From Anaerolineales bacterium (GTDB taxonomy: Bacteria; Chloroflexota; Anaerolineae; Anaerolineales; Villigracilaceae), in NCBI GenBank assembly GCA_016928525.1, contig JAFGKO010000290.1, forward strand, positions 1 through 10,346: 10,346 bases of DNA, read 5' to 3'. Of this stretch, positions 1 through 5,897 are shown piece by piece. Under the pieces are notes generated by a model. That model was not told where the DNA came from. It made no database searches and saw only the letters and a program-made list of their open reading frames with translations. The position numbers and the translations under genes are program-made. The first letter of the stretch is position 1; each line of letters starts with the position of its first letter.

Positions 1-891
1 GAGGCTTACACCGAAGGCCGCGACGAAAAAGACTGGGTGGAATATTGTTTATCGGTTTGGCGGTCATCCCGTTTTCCCGATTTACCGACACTGGATGAAT
101 TTACCGAGAAAAACCTGGGTGCCTGGAGCAACCCGGTCACCAAGCCGGCGATTGCCTTCGAGGATTTCCGCCGCGACCCGCAGAAATATCCGCTCAACAC
201 GCCCAGCGGCAAGATCGAGATCTTCTCCAAACAACTCTATGACTTTGGAAAACTAGACGAAGTGCCTCCCATCCCGAAATACATTCAAGAGTGGGAATCT
301 CCATTCCCATGTCATTGCGAGGAGCATCCTGAGCGAAGGCGCGGTCTTGGCGCCGAAGTCGAAGGGCAGCGACGAAGCAATCTCTCTCTCGAAAAAATGT
401 CATTGCGAGGAGCGGGTTATGCGGCGAAGCAATCTCCCGTTAAACGGGACGCACTGACGCTCGAGGAGATTGCTTCGGGCAAAGAACGCCATCGCAATGA
501 CACCTACCCTTTGCAAGCCATCGGCCACCACTCCCTGGCCCGCGTCCACTCCACCCACGACAACAACGACTGGCTGGGCGAAGCCTTCCCGCAGCGCGTC
601 TTCATCAACCCGCTCGACGCAACCGAGCGCGGCATCTACGACGGCGACCTGGTCCGCGTGTGGAACGAGCGCGGCGAACTGGTCATTCCTGCTCGCATCA
701 CCCCGCGCATCTTGCCCGGCGTGGTGGATATCCCGCAAGGCGCGTGGTGGAATCCGGACAAAAACGGTGTGGACTTCGGCGGCTGCGTCAATGTGCTGAC
801 CTCCGAACGCTGGACGCCCTATGCCTTCGGCACGGCACAGCATACGATTATGGTACAGGTTGAACGTTACAGGTTGAAGGTTGAAGGATGA
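1..891 (+). CDS. DmsA-family molybdopterin oxidoreductase, C-terminal part (5' end outside window)
   Basis: This is the catalytic subunit of a DMSO reductase-family molybdoenzyme; 296 C-terminal residues are visible and the start lies upstream. Residues 60-80 contain the FEDFRRDP and NTPSGKIEIFSK segments typical of DmsA-type subunits. Residues 169-290 form the C-terminal molybdopterin dinucleotide-binding domain (HHSLARVHST, INPLDA, GDLVRVWNERGE, PQGAWWNPD, NVLTSER, QHT). The gene is followed 51 bp downstream by the iron-sulfur/anchor subunit, so the product probably forms a membrane-bound reductase complex; the true substrate (S- or N-oxide, polysulfide or other) cannot be told from this fragment. 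Residues 104-167 have no counterpart in the family as I know it: they are encoded by an in-frame dispersed repeat (see 310-502). The last residues (after QVER) also appear to come from repeat DNA. Family assignment is firm, substrate unknown. Confidence 0.93.
   Translation, partial: EAYTEGRDEKDWVEYCLSVWRSSRFPDLPTLDEFTEKNLGAWSNPVTKPAIAFEDFRRDPQKYPLNTPSGKIEIFSKQLYDFGKLDEVPPIPKYIQEWESPFPCHCEEHPERRRGLGAEVEGQRRSNLSLEKMSLRGAGYAAKQSPVKRDALTLEEIASGKERHRNDTYPLQAIGHHSLARVHSTHDNNDWLGEAFPQRVFINPLDATERGIYDGDLVRVWNERGELVIPARITPRILPGVVDIPQGAWWNPDKNGVDFGGCVNVLTSERWTPYAFGTAQHTIMVQVERYRLKVEG
310..502. repeat. In-frame dispersed palindromic repeat cluster inside the DmsA-like gene
   Basis: Three copies of one repeat type are visible. 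Copy A is 310-384 and copy B is 398-438, both starting TGTCATTGCGAGGAGC and ending CGAAGCAATCTC. Copy C, 463-502, is inverted and ends CGCAATGACA. B and C can pair through an 11-base outer block (TGTCATTGCGA) and a 13-base inner block (CGAAGCAATCTCC). Copy A has an extra core (CCTGAGCG...GTCGAAGG), which resembles a second common bacterial intergenic repeat nested in the first. Removing 310-501 (192 bases, 64 codons) would keep the frame and join WESPFP to TYPLQAIGHHS, as expected for the family. Recognition of this as a widespread repeat type is from memory. Confidence 0.88.
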
Positions 892-939
892 CCGCCCAGC
901 CGCCTTGACCTTTCAACCTTAAACATTCAACTTTCAACG
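862..939. repeat. Short inverted 'GGTTGAAGG / CCTTTCAACC' repeat across the DmsA stop codon and intergenic gap
   Basis: Tandem GGTTGAAGGTTGAAGG-like units run into the stop codon at 889-891. The opposite orientation (CTTTCAACCTT, ATTCAACTTTCAAC) fills the gap before the next gene. AAGGTTGAA at 877-885 is the exact inverse of TTCAACCTT at 912-920, giving a 9-bp stem. No Shine-Dalgarno sequence is evident before the ATG at 943, so translation of the second gene may depend on coupling with, or on structure in, this element. Confidence 0.6.
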
Positions 940-942
940 CCT

Positions 943-2331
943 ATGACCTACGCTTTCACTTTTGACGCTTCCGCCTGCACTGGCTGCAAAGCCTGCCAGA
1001 TTGCCTGCAAGGACAAGAACAACTTGCCGGTCGGTGTGCTTTGGCGGCGGGTATATGAGGTTTCGGGCGGTTCATGGCAGAGACAGGGTGGTGCCTGGGC
1101 AACGGATGTCTTCGCCTACAACCTGACGGTGGCCTGCAACCACTGCGTGCATCCCAAATGCGCGGGTGTGTGTCCCACCGATGCGTATGTTCAACGCGAA
1201 GATGGGATCGTTTACATCGACGAGTCCAAGTGCATCGGTTGTGGATACTGCGCCTGGGCCTGTCCCTACACTGCGCCACAGTACAACCCCGAAGCAGGAC
1301 ACATGTCAAAGTGCAATTTTTGTATGGATAATATCGATGCAGGTTTGCCACCCTCTTGCGTAGCGGCCTGTCCGATGCGGGCGCTGGATTTTGTAGAGAT
1401 TAGAGAGCAGGAAGTTGAGAGCAGTGACCAGTTATCAGTAACCAATTACCAGTTGTGGTCGCTTCCAGCCAGTGAACATCCATTTCCATTGCCGAATTTT
1501 TCCCGCACCGAACCACATTTAGAGATCAAGCCGCACAAGGCAATGGAAAACTCATTAGAAAAAGCAGTTTCAAACCGGGAAGAGATCAAGCCGGCAAAAA
1601 ACAAAAGTGAATTGTCACTGGTCGCTTTTACTTTGCTTAGCCAGATAGCGGCAGGGATGGCAATGCTTTCATTTTTTTCTAGGCCATTATCCATATCGCT
1701 GCTCATTGCAATTGGTGGGCTGATCAGCGCCGGCGGGTTGGTGTCGTTCCTGCATCTCGGTACCAAGAAAAATGCCTGGCGGGCAGTGATGCACTTGCAA
1801 AAATCGTGGTTCAGCCGCGAGATTTTGATGCTCGGGCTGTTTGGGGGAAGCTGGCTCGTCTCCCTGGCGAGGCCGGGGATGGGAAAACTGCCGTTTGCAC
1901 TCTGCGGTATCGGGCTGGTCTACAGCATGGCGCAGGTGTACCGGCTGCGCAGCGTCCCGGCCTGGGATACGAACCGGACGTTGCTGGCCTTCGTCATCAG
2001 CACCATATTGTTGGGCGGGCTTGGATTAGAGGTCGTTGATGTTTGTGTAGCTGTTCCCGAAGTTGGAGAGCCGCATACGGCCCTGGTTGTAGCCATTGGT
2101 CTGATCGTCGCGTTGCTGTTGGCGCTGGCAGAACGAAATCATGCTTATAAAAAGGCAGGCAGGCTCAGGCTTGGTTTGATCGGATTGGGCTTGATCGGAG
2201 TGCTGGGAATATATTTTACCCCGGACCCAGTGGGGAGGTGGATCGCCATCCCGGTCTTTTTAATCATCCTGGCTGAAGAAGCGATAGGGCGCTGGTTGTT
2301 TTACGAGCAACCGCGCCAACGACTCTTGTAA
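943..2331 (+). CDS. Fused DmsB-like [4Fe-4S] ferredoxin and DmsC-like membrane anchor subunit
   Basis: This subunit carries electrons between the quinone pool and the molybdenum subunit encoded upstream. The N-terminal 153 residues are a DmsB-type ferredoxin with sixteen cysteines in four groups: 12/15/18/22, 65/68/73/77, 97/100/103/107 and 124/127/139/143, enough for four [4Fe-4S] clusters. After a polar linker (about 154-222) comes a DmsC/YnfH-type anchor with about eight hydrophobic segments. Its marks include SFLHLG, AWRAVMHLQKSWFSREIL, YRLRSVPAWDTNR and EEAIGRWLFYEQP. In E. coli DmsB and DmsC are separate proteins of about 205 and 287 residues; here a single 462-residue chain does both jobs. 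The start of the linker (REQEVESSDQLSVTNYQL) is encoded by repeat-like DNA. The ATG at 943 lies 11 codons before the first cysteine, as in DmsB; no clear ribosome-binding site precedes it. Confidence 0.93.
   Translation: MTYAFTFDASACTGCKACQIACKDKNNLPVGVLWRRVYEVSGGSWQRQGGAWATDVFAYNLTVACNHCVHPKCAGVCPTDAYVQREDGIVYIDESKCIGCGYCAWACPYTAPQYNPEAGHMSKCNFCMDNIDAGLPPSCVAACPMRALDFVEIREQEVESSDQLSVTNYQLWSLPASEHPFPLPNFSRTEPHLEIKPHKAMENSLEKAVSNREEIKPAKNKSELSLVAFTLLSQIAAGMAMLSFFSRPLSISLLIAIGGLISAGGLVSFLHLGTKKNAWRAVMHLQKSWFSREILMLGLFGGSWLVSLARPGMGKLPFALCGIGLVYSMAQVYRLRSVPAWDTNRTLLAFVISTILLGGLGLEVVDVCVAVPEVGEPHTALVVAIGLIVALLLALAERNHAYKKAGRLRLGLIGLGLIGVLGIYFTPDPVGRWIAIPVFLIILAEEAIGRWLFYEQPRQRLL
1422..1455. repeat. 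'CAGTGACCAGTTATCAGTAACCA' type repeat in the fusion linker
   Basis: The run CAGTGACCAGTTATCAGTA followed by ACCAATTACCAGT is built from near-copies of an 8-10 base unit (CAGTTATCAGTAACCAGT style). I recognise this as a common intergenic tandem repeat type in bacteria. It lies exactly where the ferredoxin domain ends (residue 153) and before the first membrane helix, and is translated as SSDQLSVTNYQL. Confidence 0.55.
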
Positions 2332-2333
2332 AA

Positions 2334-2387
2334 AATGACAGCCACTTTTGCGAAGCACCCTCGAAAGGGGCCCAAGTGACTGCCATT
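2334..2387 (-). terminator. Rho-independent terminator of clpP, probably bidirectional
   Basis: A 14-bp stem pairs 2334-2347 with 2374-2387. The two imperfect pairs are A-C on the plus strand but G-U on the minus strand, so the hairpin is stronger in the clpP transcript. On the minus strand the stem is followed by a T run (ATTTTTTA) and starts 28 bases after the clpP stop. It begins three bases after the stop of the plus-strand oxidoreductase gene, so it may end that transcript too. Confidence 0.8.
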
Positions 2388-2415
2388 TCATAAACTTGAA
2401 ATCTACCGTTACAGT

Positions 2416-3027
2416 TTACTCTTTTATTTTTTCAGGCGCATCCAGAACCTGATCCACTACCCCGTAATCGACCGCAGCCTGGGCGTCCAGGTAGAAATCC
2501 CGGTCGGAGTCGTGTTCGATCTCCTCTTCCGATTTCCCAGTGTGTTTGGCCAGGATGCCTGTGAGCAAGGCTTTCAGGCGCAAGATCTGCTTGGCCTGGA
2601 TTTCGATATCCGTGGCCTGGCCCTGTGCGCCGCCCAGCGGCTGGTGCAAGTGGATAGTGGCGTTCGGTAGCGCATAGCGGCGGCCTTTCGTTCCGGCGGT
2701 CAGCAAAACGGTCCCGAAGGAAGCGGTCACGCCCACGGCTACGGTGCTGATCGGGTTCGAAATCATCTGCATCGTGTCGTAGATCGCCAGCCCGGCATAG
2801 ATGACGCCGCCCGGAGAATTAATGTACATCTGGATTTCTTTATCAGGGTCTTCGTGATTCAAGAACAATAATTGGGCAACGATCACATTAGCCACCTGAT
2901 CGTCGATGGGTGTGCCCAGGAAGATAATGCGTTCCCTCATCAAACGGCTGAACACGCTGATTTCGCGGTCGCCGTAAGGCGTCGTTTCATGAACGCCGGG
3001 GTAGACATTTTTGAAATTAGGTATCAT
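2416..3027 (-). CDS. clpP: ATP-dependent Clp protease proteolytic subunit ClpP
   Basis: ClpP is the cytosolic serine peptidase that forms a double heptameric barrel and degrades proteins unfolded by ClpX or ClpA/ClpC ATPases. The 203-residue product has the family hallmarks: the INSPGG loop (69-74), the nucleophile in TASFG (Ser103), the histidine in HQPLGG (His128), then GQATDIEIQA, and the acid in SDRDF (Asp177). The 25 and 49 residue spacings match the E. coli triad. I place the start at the ATG at 3027 because a strong AAGGAG lies 6-7 bases before it; an in-frame TTG nine codons further upstream lacks such a site. It lies downstream of tig on the same strand, the classical tig-clpP order. 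clpX is not adjacent here: the next gene is the convergent oxidoreductase. A hairpin after tig and a TATGAT box suggest it can be transcribed separately from tig. Confidence 0.97.
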   Translation of the reverse strand: MIPNFKNVYPGVHETTPYGDREISVFSRLMRERIIFLGTPIDDQVANVIVAQLLFLNHEDPDKEIQMYINSPGGVIYAGLAIYDTMQMISNPISTVAVGVTASFGTVLLTAGTKGRRYALPNATIHLHQPLGGAQGQATDIEIQAKQILRLKALLTGILAKHTGKSEEEIEHDSDRDFYLDAQAAVDYGVVDQVLDAPEKIKE

Positions 3028-3053
3028 GATTTTCTCCTTAAATTCCTGTGTCA

Positions 3054-3059
3054 ATCATA
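3054..3059 (-). promoter_or_regulatory. Candidate -10 box for clpP
   Basis: TATGAT lies about 27 bases before the clpP ATG on the minus strand and would start a short leader that carries the AAGGAG site. No good -35 hexamer is found at 16-18 bases (TTAACG is at 20), so this is tentative. It makes sense because a hairpin separates clpP from tig. Confidence 0.4.
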
Positions 3060-3102
3060 CCCGAATACTGTTGGAAATTCGTTAATTTTGCCAATGAAAT
3101 AT

Positions 3103-3131
3103 ATCGGGGCGGCACATTGTGTCGCCCCGAT
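3103..3131 (-). terminator. Hairpin between tig and clpP
   Basis: ATCGGGGCG (3103-3111) pairs perfectly with CGCCCCGAT (3123-3131) around an 11-base loop whose ends can extend the stem. It starts four bases after the tig stop codon. The following minus-strand sequence (ATATATTTCA) is only moderately T-rich, so termination is probably partial or the hairpin protects the tig mRNA end. Confidence 0.6.
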
Positions 3132-3135
3132 TGGG

Positions 3136-4662
3136 TCATTCTGTTTCAGCTTTTTGGGTCGTCCCTTTTTTGCTTGCGGACTTGGGCTTGGTCTCTGCTG
3201 ATTTTATCGGTGCGGACTGCTTAGCCTTCGTCTCTCCTTCAGCCTTTTTCTCTGCGCTCTTGCTTGCCTTTTTACCTGCTGAGGCCTTCTTCGGTTTTTC
3301 TACAGTTTCGGTCTCTTCCGGCTTATACTCGCCTGTGGCAATGGCCTTGATGCGCTCCAGCGTGCGGCGCGTGATCAGGCGGTTGGCCGATTCCATCGCA
3401 ATGGCTTCCGCCATTTGCTGTTGACCCTTCTTGCCACCGCGCATCTTGCTAAAATCCATACCCTGGTATTGCAACTCTGTCAGCGCCTGGCCGAATTCAT
3501 TTTGCAGGGCGCTATCGTCTACTTCGATTTTCTCTCCACGAGCCAGTTGGTCCAGGATGAGTGAGCGCTCCAGGCGCTTGATAGCGACCGGTTTGGCTTC
3601 CTCTTCCAGGAACTGCTCCTGCGTGGTCTGGCGCATTTTGAAGTAGGTTTCGAGATCGAGACCCTGTTGCGACAGGCGCTGGCGCAAATCATCGACCACA
3701 TGCTCGGCCTCGTGTTCCACTACCTGCGGCGGATACTTGATGATCGCGCCGGCCTTGATCTTGTCGATCAATTCAAGGTAGTATTCGTCATCATATTCAG
3801 CCTTCGCGCGGGTTTCCAGGTCCTTTTGAAGTGTTTCTTTCAGTTCTTCTAGCGTTTCATATTGACCGGTCATCTTGGCCAGTTCATCATCCAACTCGGG
3901 CAGGGTCATGCTGCGCACGGTCTTCATGGTCACTTCGAAGTTGACCGTTTCACCGCGCAGCGATTCGTCCGAATCATCTTTTGAGAATTTGTGCTTGACG
4001 GTTTTGCTTTTGCCGGGGTTCATGCCGATCAGTTCCTTCGAAAAACCCGGATAAGGCCACTCGTCATCCCTGGCCTCCTTGCGGACAACTAGCGCATACC
4101 CGCTGCGGGAAAGAGCTGCTGCGCGGTCTTCTTCGTCCTTGGGTTTGGCGCGCTCGCCTTTGACATCTACCAGCACGTAATCGTCAATCTCAACTGCGCG
4201 TTCCACGGTCTCGGTTGTGGCATACATGCGGCGGAATTCATCTAGAGCCGCATCCAGCTCCTTTTTACCAGGAGCAGAATACTTGTACGGCAGACGAATC
4301 GAGCGGTAATCACCCAGGTCGATTTCAGGAGCCAGTGGCACGCGGAAGATCAGTTTGGGCGGGTCCAACTCTTCGATCTTTTCCAGGGAACCTGCTGCAG
4401 CTGGCTTGATCTCAGCCTCTTCCAATACTTTTGGGTAAATGTCATCCACCAACAAATCCATGGCCTGCTCGACGATGGCCGCTTCGCCATAATTACGGAC
4501 GATGACATCATAGGGAGCCTTTCCAGGGCGGAAGCCAGGGATCTTGCCACGCTGGGCAATCTGGCGCGCGGCACGGCGCTTGCTGGCTTCCATCAGTTCC
4601 GTTTCGACTTCAACAGTCAGTTGCATCTGATGGTCGTCTAAAAGTTGCTTTTCGATTTTCAA
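3136..4662 (-). CDS. tig: Trigger factor (ribosome-associated chaperone / prolyl isomerase) with long Lys-Ala-rich tail
   Basis: Trigger factor binds the ribosome next to the peptide exit tunnel and shelters nascent chains. The ribosome-binding signature GFRPGK is at residues 43-48. Residues 158-250 fit the FKBP-like PPIase domain (GYALVV, FSKELIGMNPG, VNFEVTMKTV), and about 255-447 is the helical C-terminal domain. At 508 residues it is well above the usual 430-450. The excess is mainly the tail after residue 447, rich in Lys, Ala, Ser, Thr and Glu (KKASAGKKASKSAEKK and similar), which looks disordered and histone H1-like. The start is a TTG preceded by GGAGG six bases away, and gives the expected MKIEKQLLDD N-terminus. 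It follows tRNA-Leu by 77 bases without an obvious promoter of its own, so it is probably co-transcribed from the promoter at 4897-4924. Confidence 0.97.
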   Translation of the reverse strand: MKIEKQLLDDHQMQLTVEVETELMEASKRRAARQIAQRGKIPGFRPGKAPYDVIVRNYGEAAIVEQAMDLLVDDIYPKVLEEAEIKPAAAGSLEKIEELDPPKLIFRVPLAPEIDLGDYRSIRLPYKYSAPGKKELDAALDEFRRMYATTETVERAVEIDDYVLVDVKGERAKPKDEEDRAAALSRSGYALVVRKEARDDEWPYPGFSKELIGMNPGKSKTVKHKFSKDDSDESLRGETVNFEVTMKTVRSMTLPELDDELAKMTGQYETLEELKETLQKDLETRAKAEYDDEYYLELIDKIKAGAIIKYPPQVVEHEAEHVVDDLRQRLSQQGLDLETYFKMRQTTQEQFLEEEAKPVAIKRLERSLILDQLARGEKIEVDDSALQNEFGQALTELQYQGMDFSKMRGGKKGQQQMAEAIAMESANRLITRRTLERIKAIATGEYKPEETETVEKPKKASAGKKASKSAEKKAEGETKAKQSAPIKSAETKPKSASKKGTTQKAETE

Positions 4663-4677
4663 AATGTTCCTCCATAA

Positions 4678-4728
4678 ACCCTAAAGGTCTTCGCGCATCG
4701 TCCCCGCAGGGGGGGAGACCTTTAGGGT
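4678..4728 (-). promoter_or_regulatory. Perfect 13-bp hairpin in the tRNA-tig spacer
   Basis: ACCCTAAAGGTCT (4678-4690) and AGACCTTTAGGGT (4716-4728) are exact inverse repeats. The 25-base loop can itself form a small TCCCC/GGGGA stem. On the transcribed (minus) strand the stem ends a few bases before the GGAGG of tig and is not followed by a T run. It could be a tRNA 3'-processing signal, a weak terminator/attenuator, a structure modulating tig translation, or a copy of a dispersed palindromic repeat; the sequence alone does not decide. Confidence 0.6.
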
Positions 4729-4739
4729 CTTAAGTTCAG

Positions 4740-4824
4740 TGGGGACGGAGGGATTTGAACCCTCACGCCCGTAATGGGCACTAGATCCTAAGTCTAGGGC
4801 GTCTGCCAATTCCGCCACGTCCCC
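4740..4824 (-). tRNA. tRNA-Leu (anticodon UAG)
   Basis: On the minus strand the 85-base RNA has acceptor strands GGGGACG and CGTCCCC with discriminator A and no encoded CCA. The D arm is GGCGGAATTGGCAGACGCC. The anticodon stem is CTAGA/TCTAG with loop CTTAGGA, giving anticodon UAG for CUN leucine codons. The variable arm is long, as expected for a class II tRNA, and the T arm is GAGGGTTCAAATCCCTC. All stems pair. Confidence 0.96.
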
Positions 4825-4896
4825 AAGTGTTCGTTGAAATACGGTTGCGAGTGCTGTTTCAATTATGTTTTTTTGGTAAAGTCATGTGCGCGTCGT

Positions 4897-4924
4897 ATTG
4901 TACCCCGTTTCATATAGTTGTCAA
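4897..4924 (-). promoter_or_regulatory. Sigma-70-type promoter for tRNA-Leu (and probably tig)
   Basis: On the minus strand a consensus TTGACA (4924-4919) is separated by 16 bases from TACAAT (4902-4897). The predicted start at about 4890 leaves a leader of some 65 bases before the mature tRNA, to be removed by RNase P. As no other promoter is evident before tig, the chaperone probably shares it. Confidence 0.8.
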
Positions 4925-4985
4925 CGAAACGGAAGTGTAAATGTTGCTGCGTTAAAGAGTAGCGCCTTGTCATGTTGTTGTAACG

Positions 4986-5013
4986 TTGTTATTTTTTGTA
5001 AAATGATTATAAT
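4986..5013 (+). promoter_or_regulatory. Sigma-70-type promoter for the 5060-5856 gene pair
   Basis: TTGTTA (4986-4991), a 16-base spacer and a perfect TATAAT (5008-5013) lie on the plus strand, predicting transcription from about 5020 and a leader of some 40 bases. It diverges from the tRNA promoter, whose -35 box is about 60 bases away. Confidence 0.7.
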
Positions 5014-5059
5014 GGGTGGCTGTGAAACTAGAACGCTTGTGCGAGATTTATGAGGTGCA

Positions 5060-5500
5060 ATGTCCCGTGTGATCAACCCTGATTCGGCCGGAAAAGACCG
5101 TACCCGCCTGACCAAGGCGATTGTGATTGCCATTCGTGAATTAGCCAAACAAACTGAAATTGGCGAAGAAACTCGCGACCTGGCTGCTTTCATTGCGTTG
5201 GCTTTGCAAACCATCGCCGATGGAATCGATGTCTCAGTGGCAGCCTGGGAGAAACGTGATTACTGGGTCAAGGCCGATCGTTTCCGTATGGAGTGGGCCT
5301 GGGCAGGCCAGATGGGGGGGAAGATGAAAATTGCTGTGCTGAGTGAAGATTGGGAGAATGTTGCCATGCTCTCAGCGCAGGTTGCAGAGAAACTGCACAA
5401 AGTAAAAGTGTCAGATAATCACCGTATGGGGAAACCCTGGGCGGGTGCCTGGGAGCAGTTAGAAATAAAACGTATAGAAAAACTCGGGAGGGATGCGTGA
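5060..5500 (+). CDS. Unrecognised conserved-looking 146-residue protein
   Basis: I do not recognise a named family. The protein has no signal peptide or membrane segment and appears to be cytosolic and mostly helical. Helices are likely around residues 15-63 (TKAIVIAIRELAKQ, RDLAAFIALALQTIADGIDVSVAAWEK) and 95-115. A tryptophan-rich middle (DYWVKADRFRMEWAWAG) lies between them. The tail is basic and hydrophilic (EQLEIKRIEKLGRD). Translation starts at ATG 5060 after GAGGTG, and a good promoter lies upstream, so it is very probably expressed. Its stop overlaps the start of the cytochrome c gene by four bases, which points to coupled translation and perhaps a shared process. A role linked to the cytochrome (assembly, partner, regulation) would be a guess from context only. 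Confidence 0.85.
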   Translation: MSRVINPDSAGKDRTRLTKAIVIAIRELAKQTEIGEETRDLAAFIALALQTIADGIDVSVAAWEKRDYWVKADRFRMEWAWAGQMGGKMKIAVLSEDWENVAMLSAQVAEKLHKVKVSDNHRMGKPWAGAWEQLEIKRIEKLGRDA

Positions 5501-5856
5501 ACCGGATTATTTTCCTTCTGCTTGTATTGGCGATATTTGGATTGGTTGGCGCATGCGGCGGCGCTGATGTCAGCCCTGATGCGGGCCAGAATATTGCAGT
5601 CATAAAAGGGTGCGCCGCTTGCCATGCGGTTGATGATACGCCAAAGATCGGGCCTACCTGGGTGGGTTTGTATGGCTCCCAGGTTGAACTTGATGATGGC
5701 AGTTTCGTCACCGCTGACGATGCCTACTTGAACGAGTCGATCAAAGACCCCAATGCCAAAATTGTCAATGGCTTCAGCAAGGGTTCGATGCCGCCCGTTT
5801 CACTCACTGATGCGGAGATCAATGCTTTAGTGGCCTACATCAAGAGCGTGAGGTAA
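5497..5856 (+). CDS. Small class I cytochrome c, probable lipoprotein
   Basis: This is a one-heme electron carrier of 119 residues acting outside the cytoplasmic membrane. A hydrophobic N-terminal segment (4-19) ends in VGAC, a fair lipobox with Cys20, so the protein is probably lipid-anchored. The heme site is CAACH at 39-43 and the likely sixth ligand is Met98 in GSMPP. The intervening IGPTWVGLYG, DGSFVTADDAYL, SIKDPNAKIVNGF and the C-terminal ALVAYIKS closely resemble the cytochrome c domain found at the C-terminus of caa3-type oxidase subunit II, here as a free-standing protein. It could shuttle electrons to an oxidase or another terminal complex encoded elsewhere. The GTG start at 5497 has GGGAGG just before it and overlaps the stop of the upstream gene (GTGA), so the two are likely translated together. 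No clear terminator follows. Confidence 0.93.
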   Translation: MNRIIFLLLVLAIFGLVGACGGADVSPDAGQNIAVIKGCAACHAVDDTPKIGPTWVGLYGSQVELDDGSFVTADDAYLNESIKDPNAKIVNGFSKGSMPPVSLTDAEINALVAYIKSVR

Positions 5857-5897
5857 GATTTGCAAACTCGATTTCACATCAAATGGTTTTCAAAGCA

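Noticed and set aside
310..502. CRISPR array
   Set aside because: Copies differ in length and orientation, spacing is irregular and no cas genes are present; the units are palindromic dispersed repeats.
400..843. 147-codon minus-strand open frame opposite the DmsA-like gene
   Set aside because: It is antisense to a domain with clear family motifs; its own product is low complexity and unrecognisable.
2416..3054. Longer clpP reading starting at a TTG nine codons upstream
   Set aside because: AAGGAG lies ideally before the ATG at 3027, inside the extra codons, and the family N-terminus fits the shorter form.
4678..4728. Strong rho-independent terminator for tRNA-Leu
   Set aside because: The stem is perfect but no T run follows on the minus strand, and the tig ribosome-binding site begins a few bases later; it is kept as a structure of unknown role.
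5857..5897. Terminator between the cytochrome c gene and the convergent lgt-like gene
   Set aside because: No stable hairpin could be found in these 41 bases.
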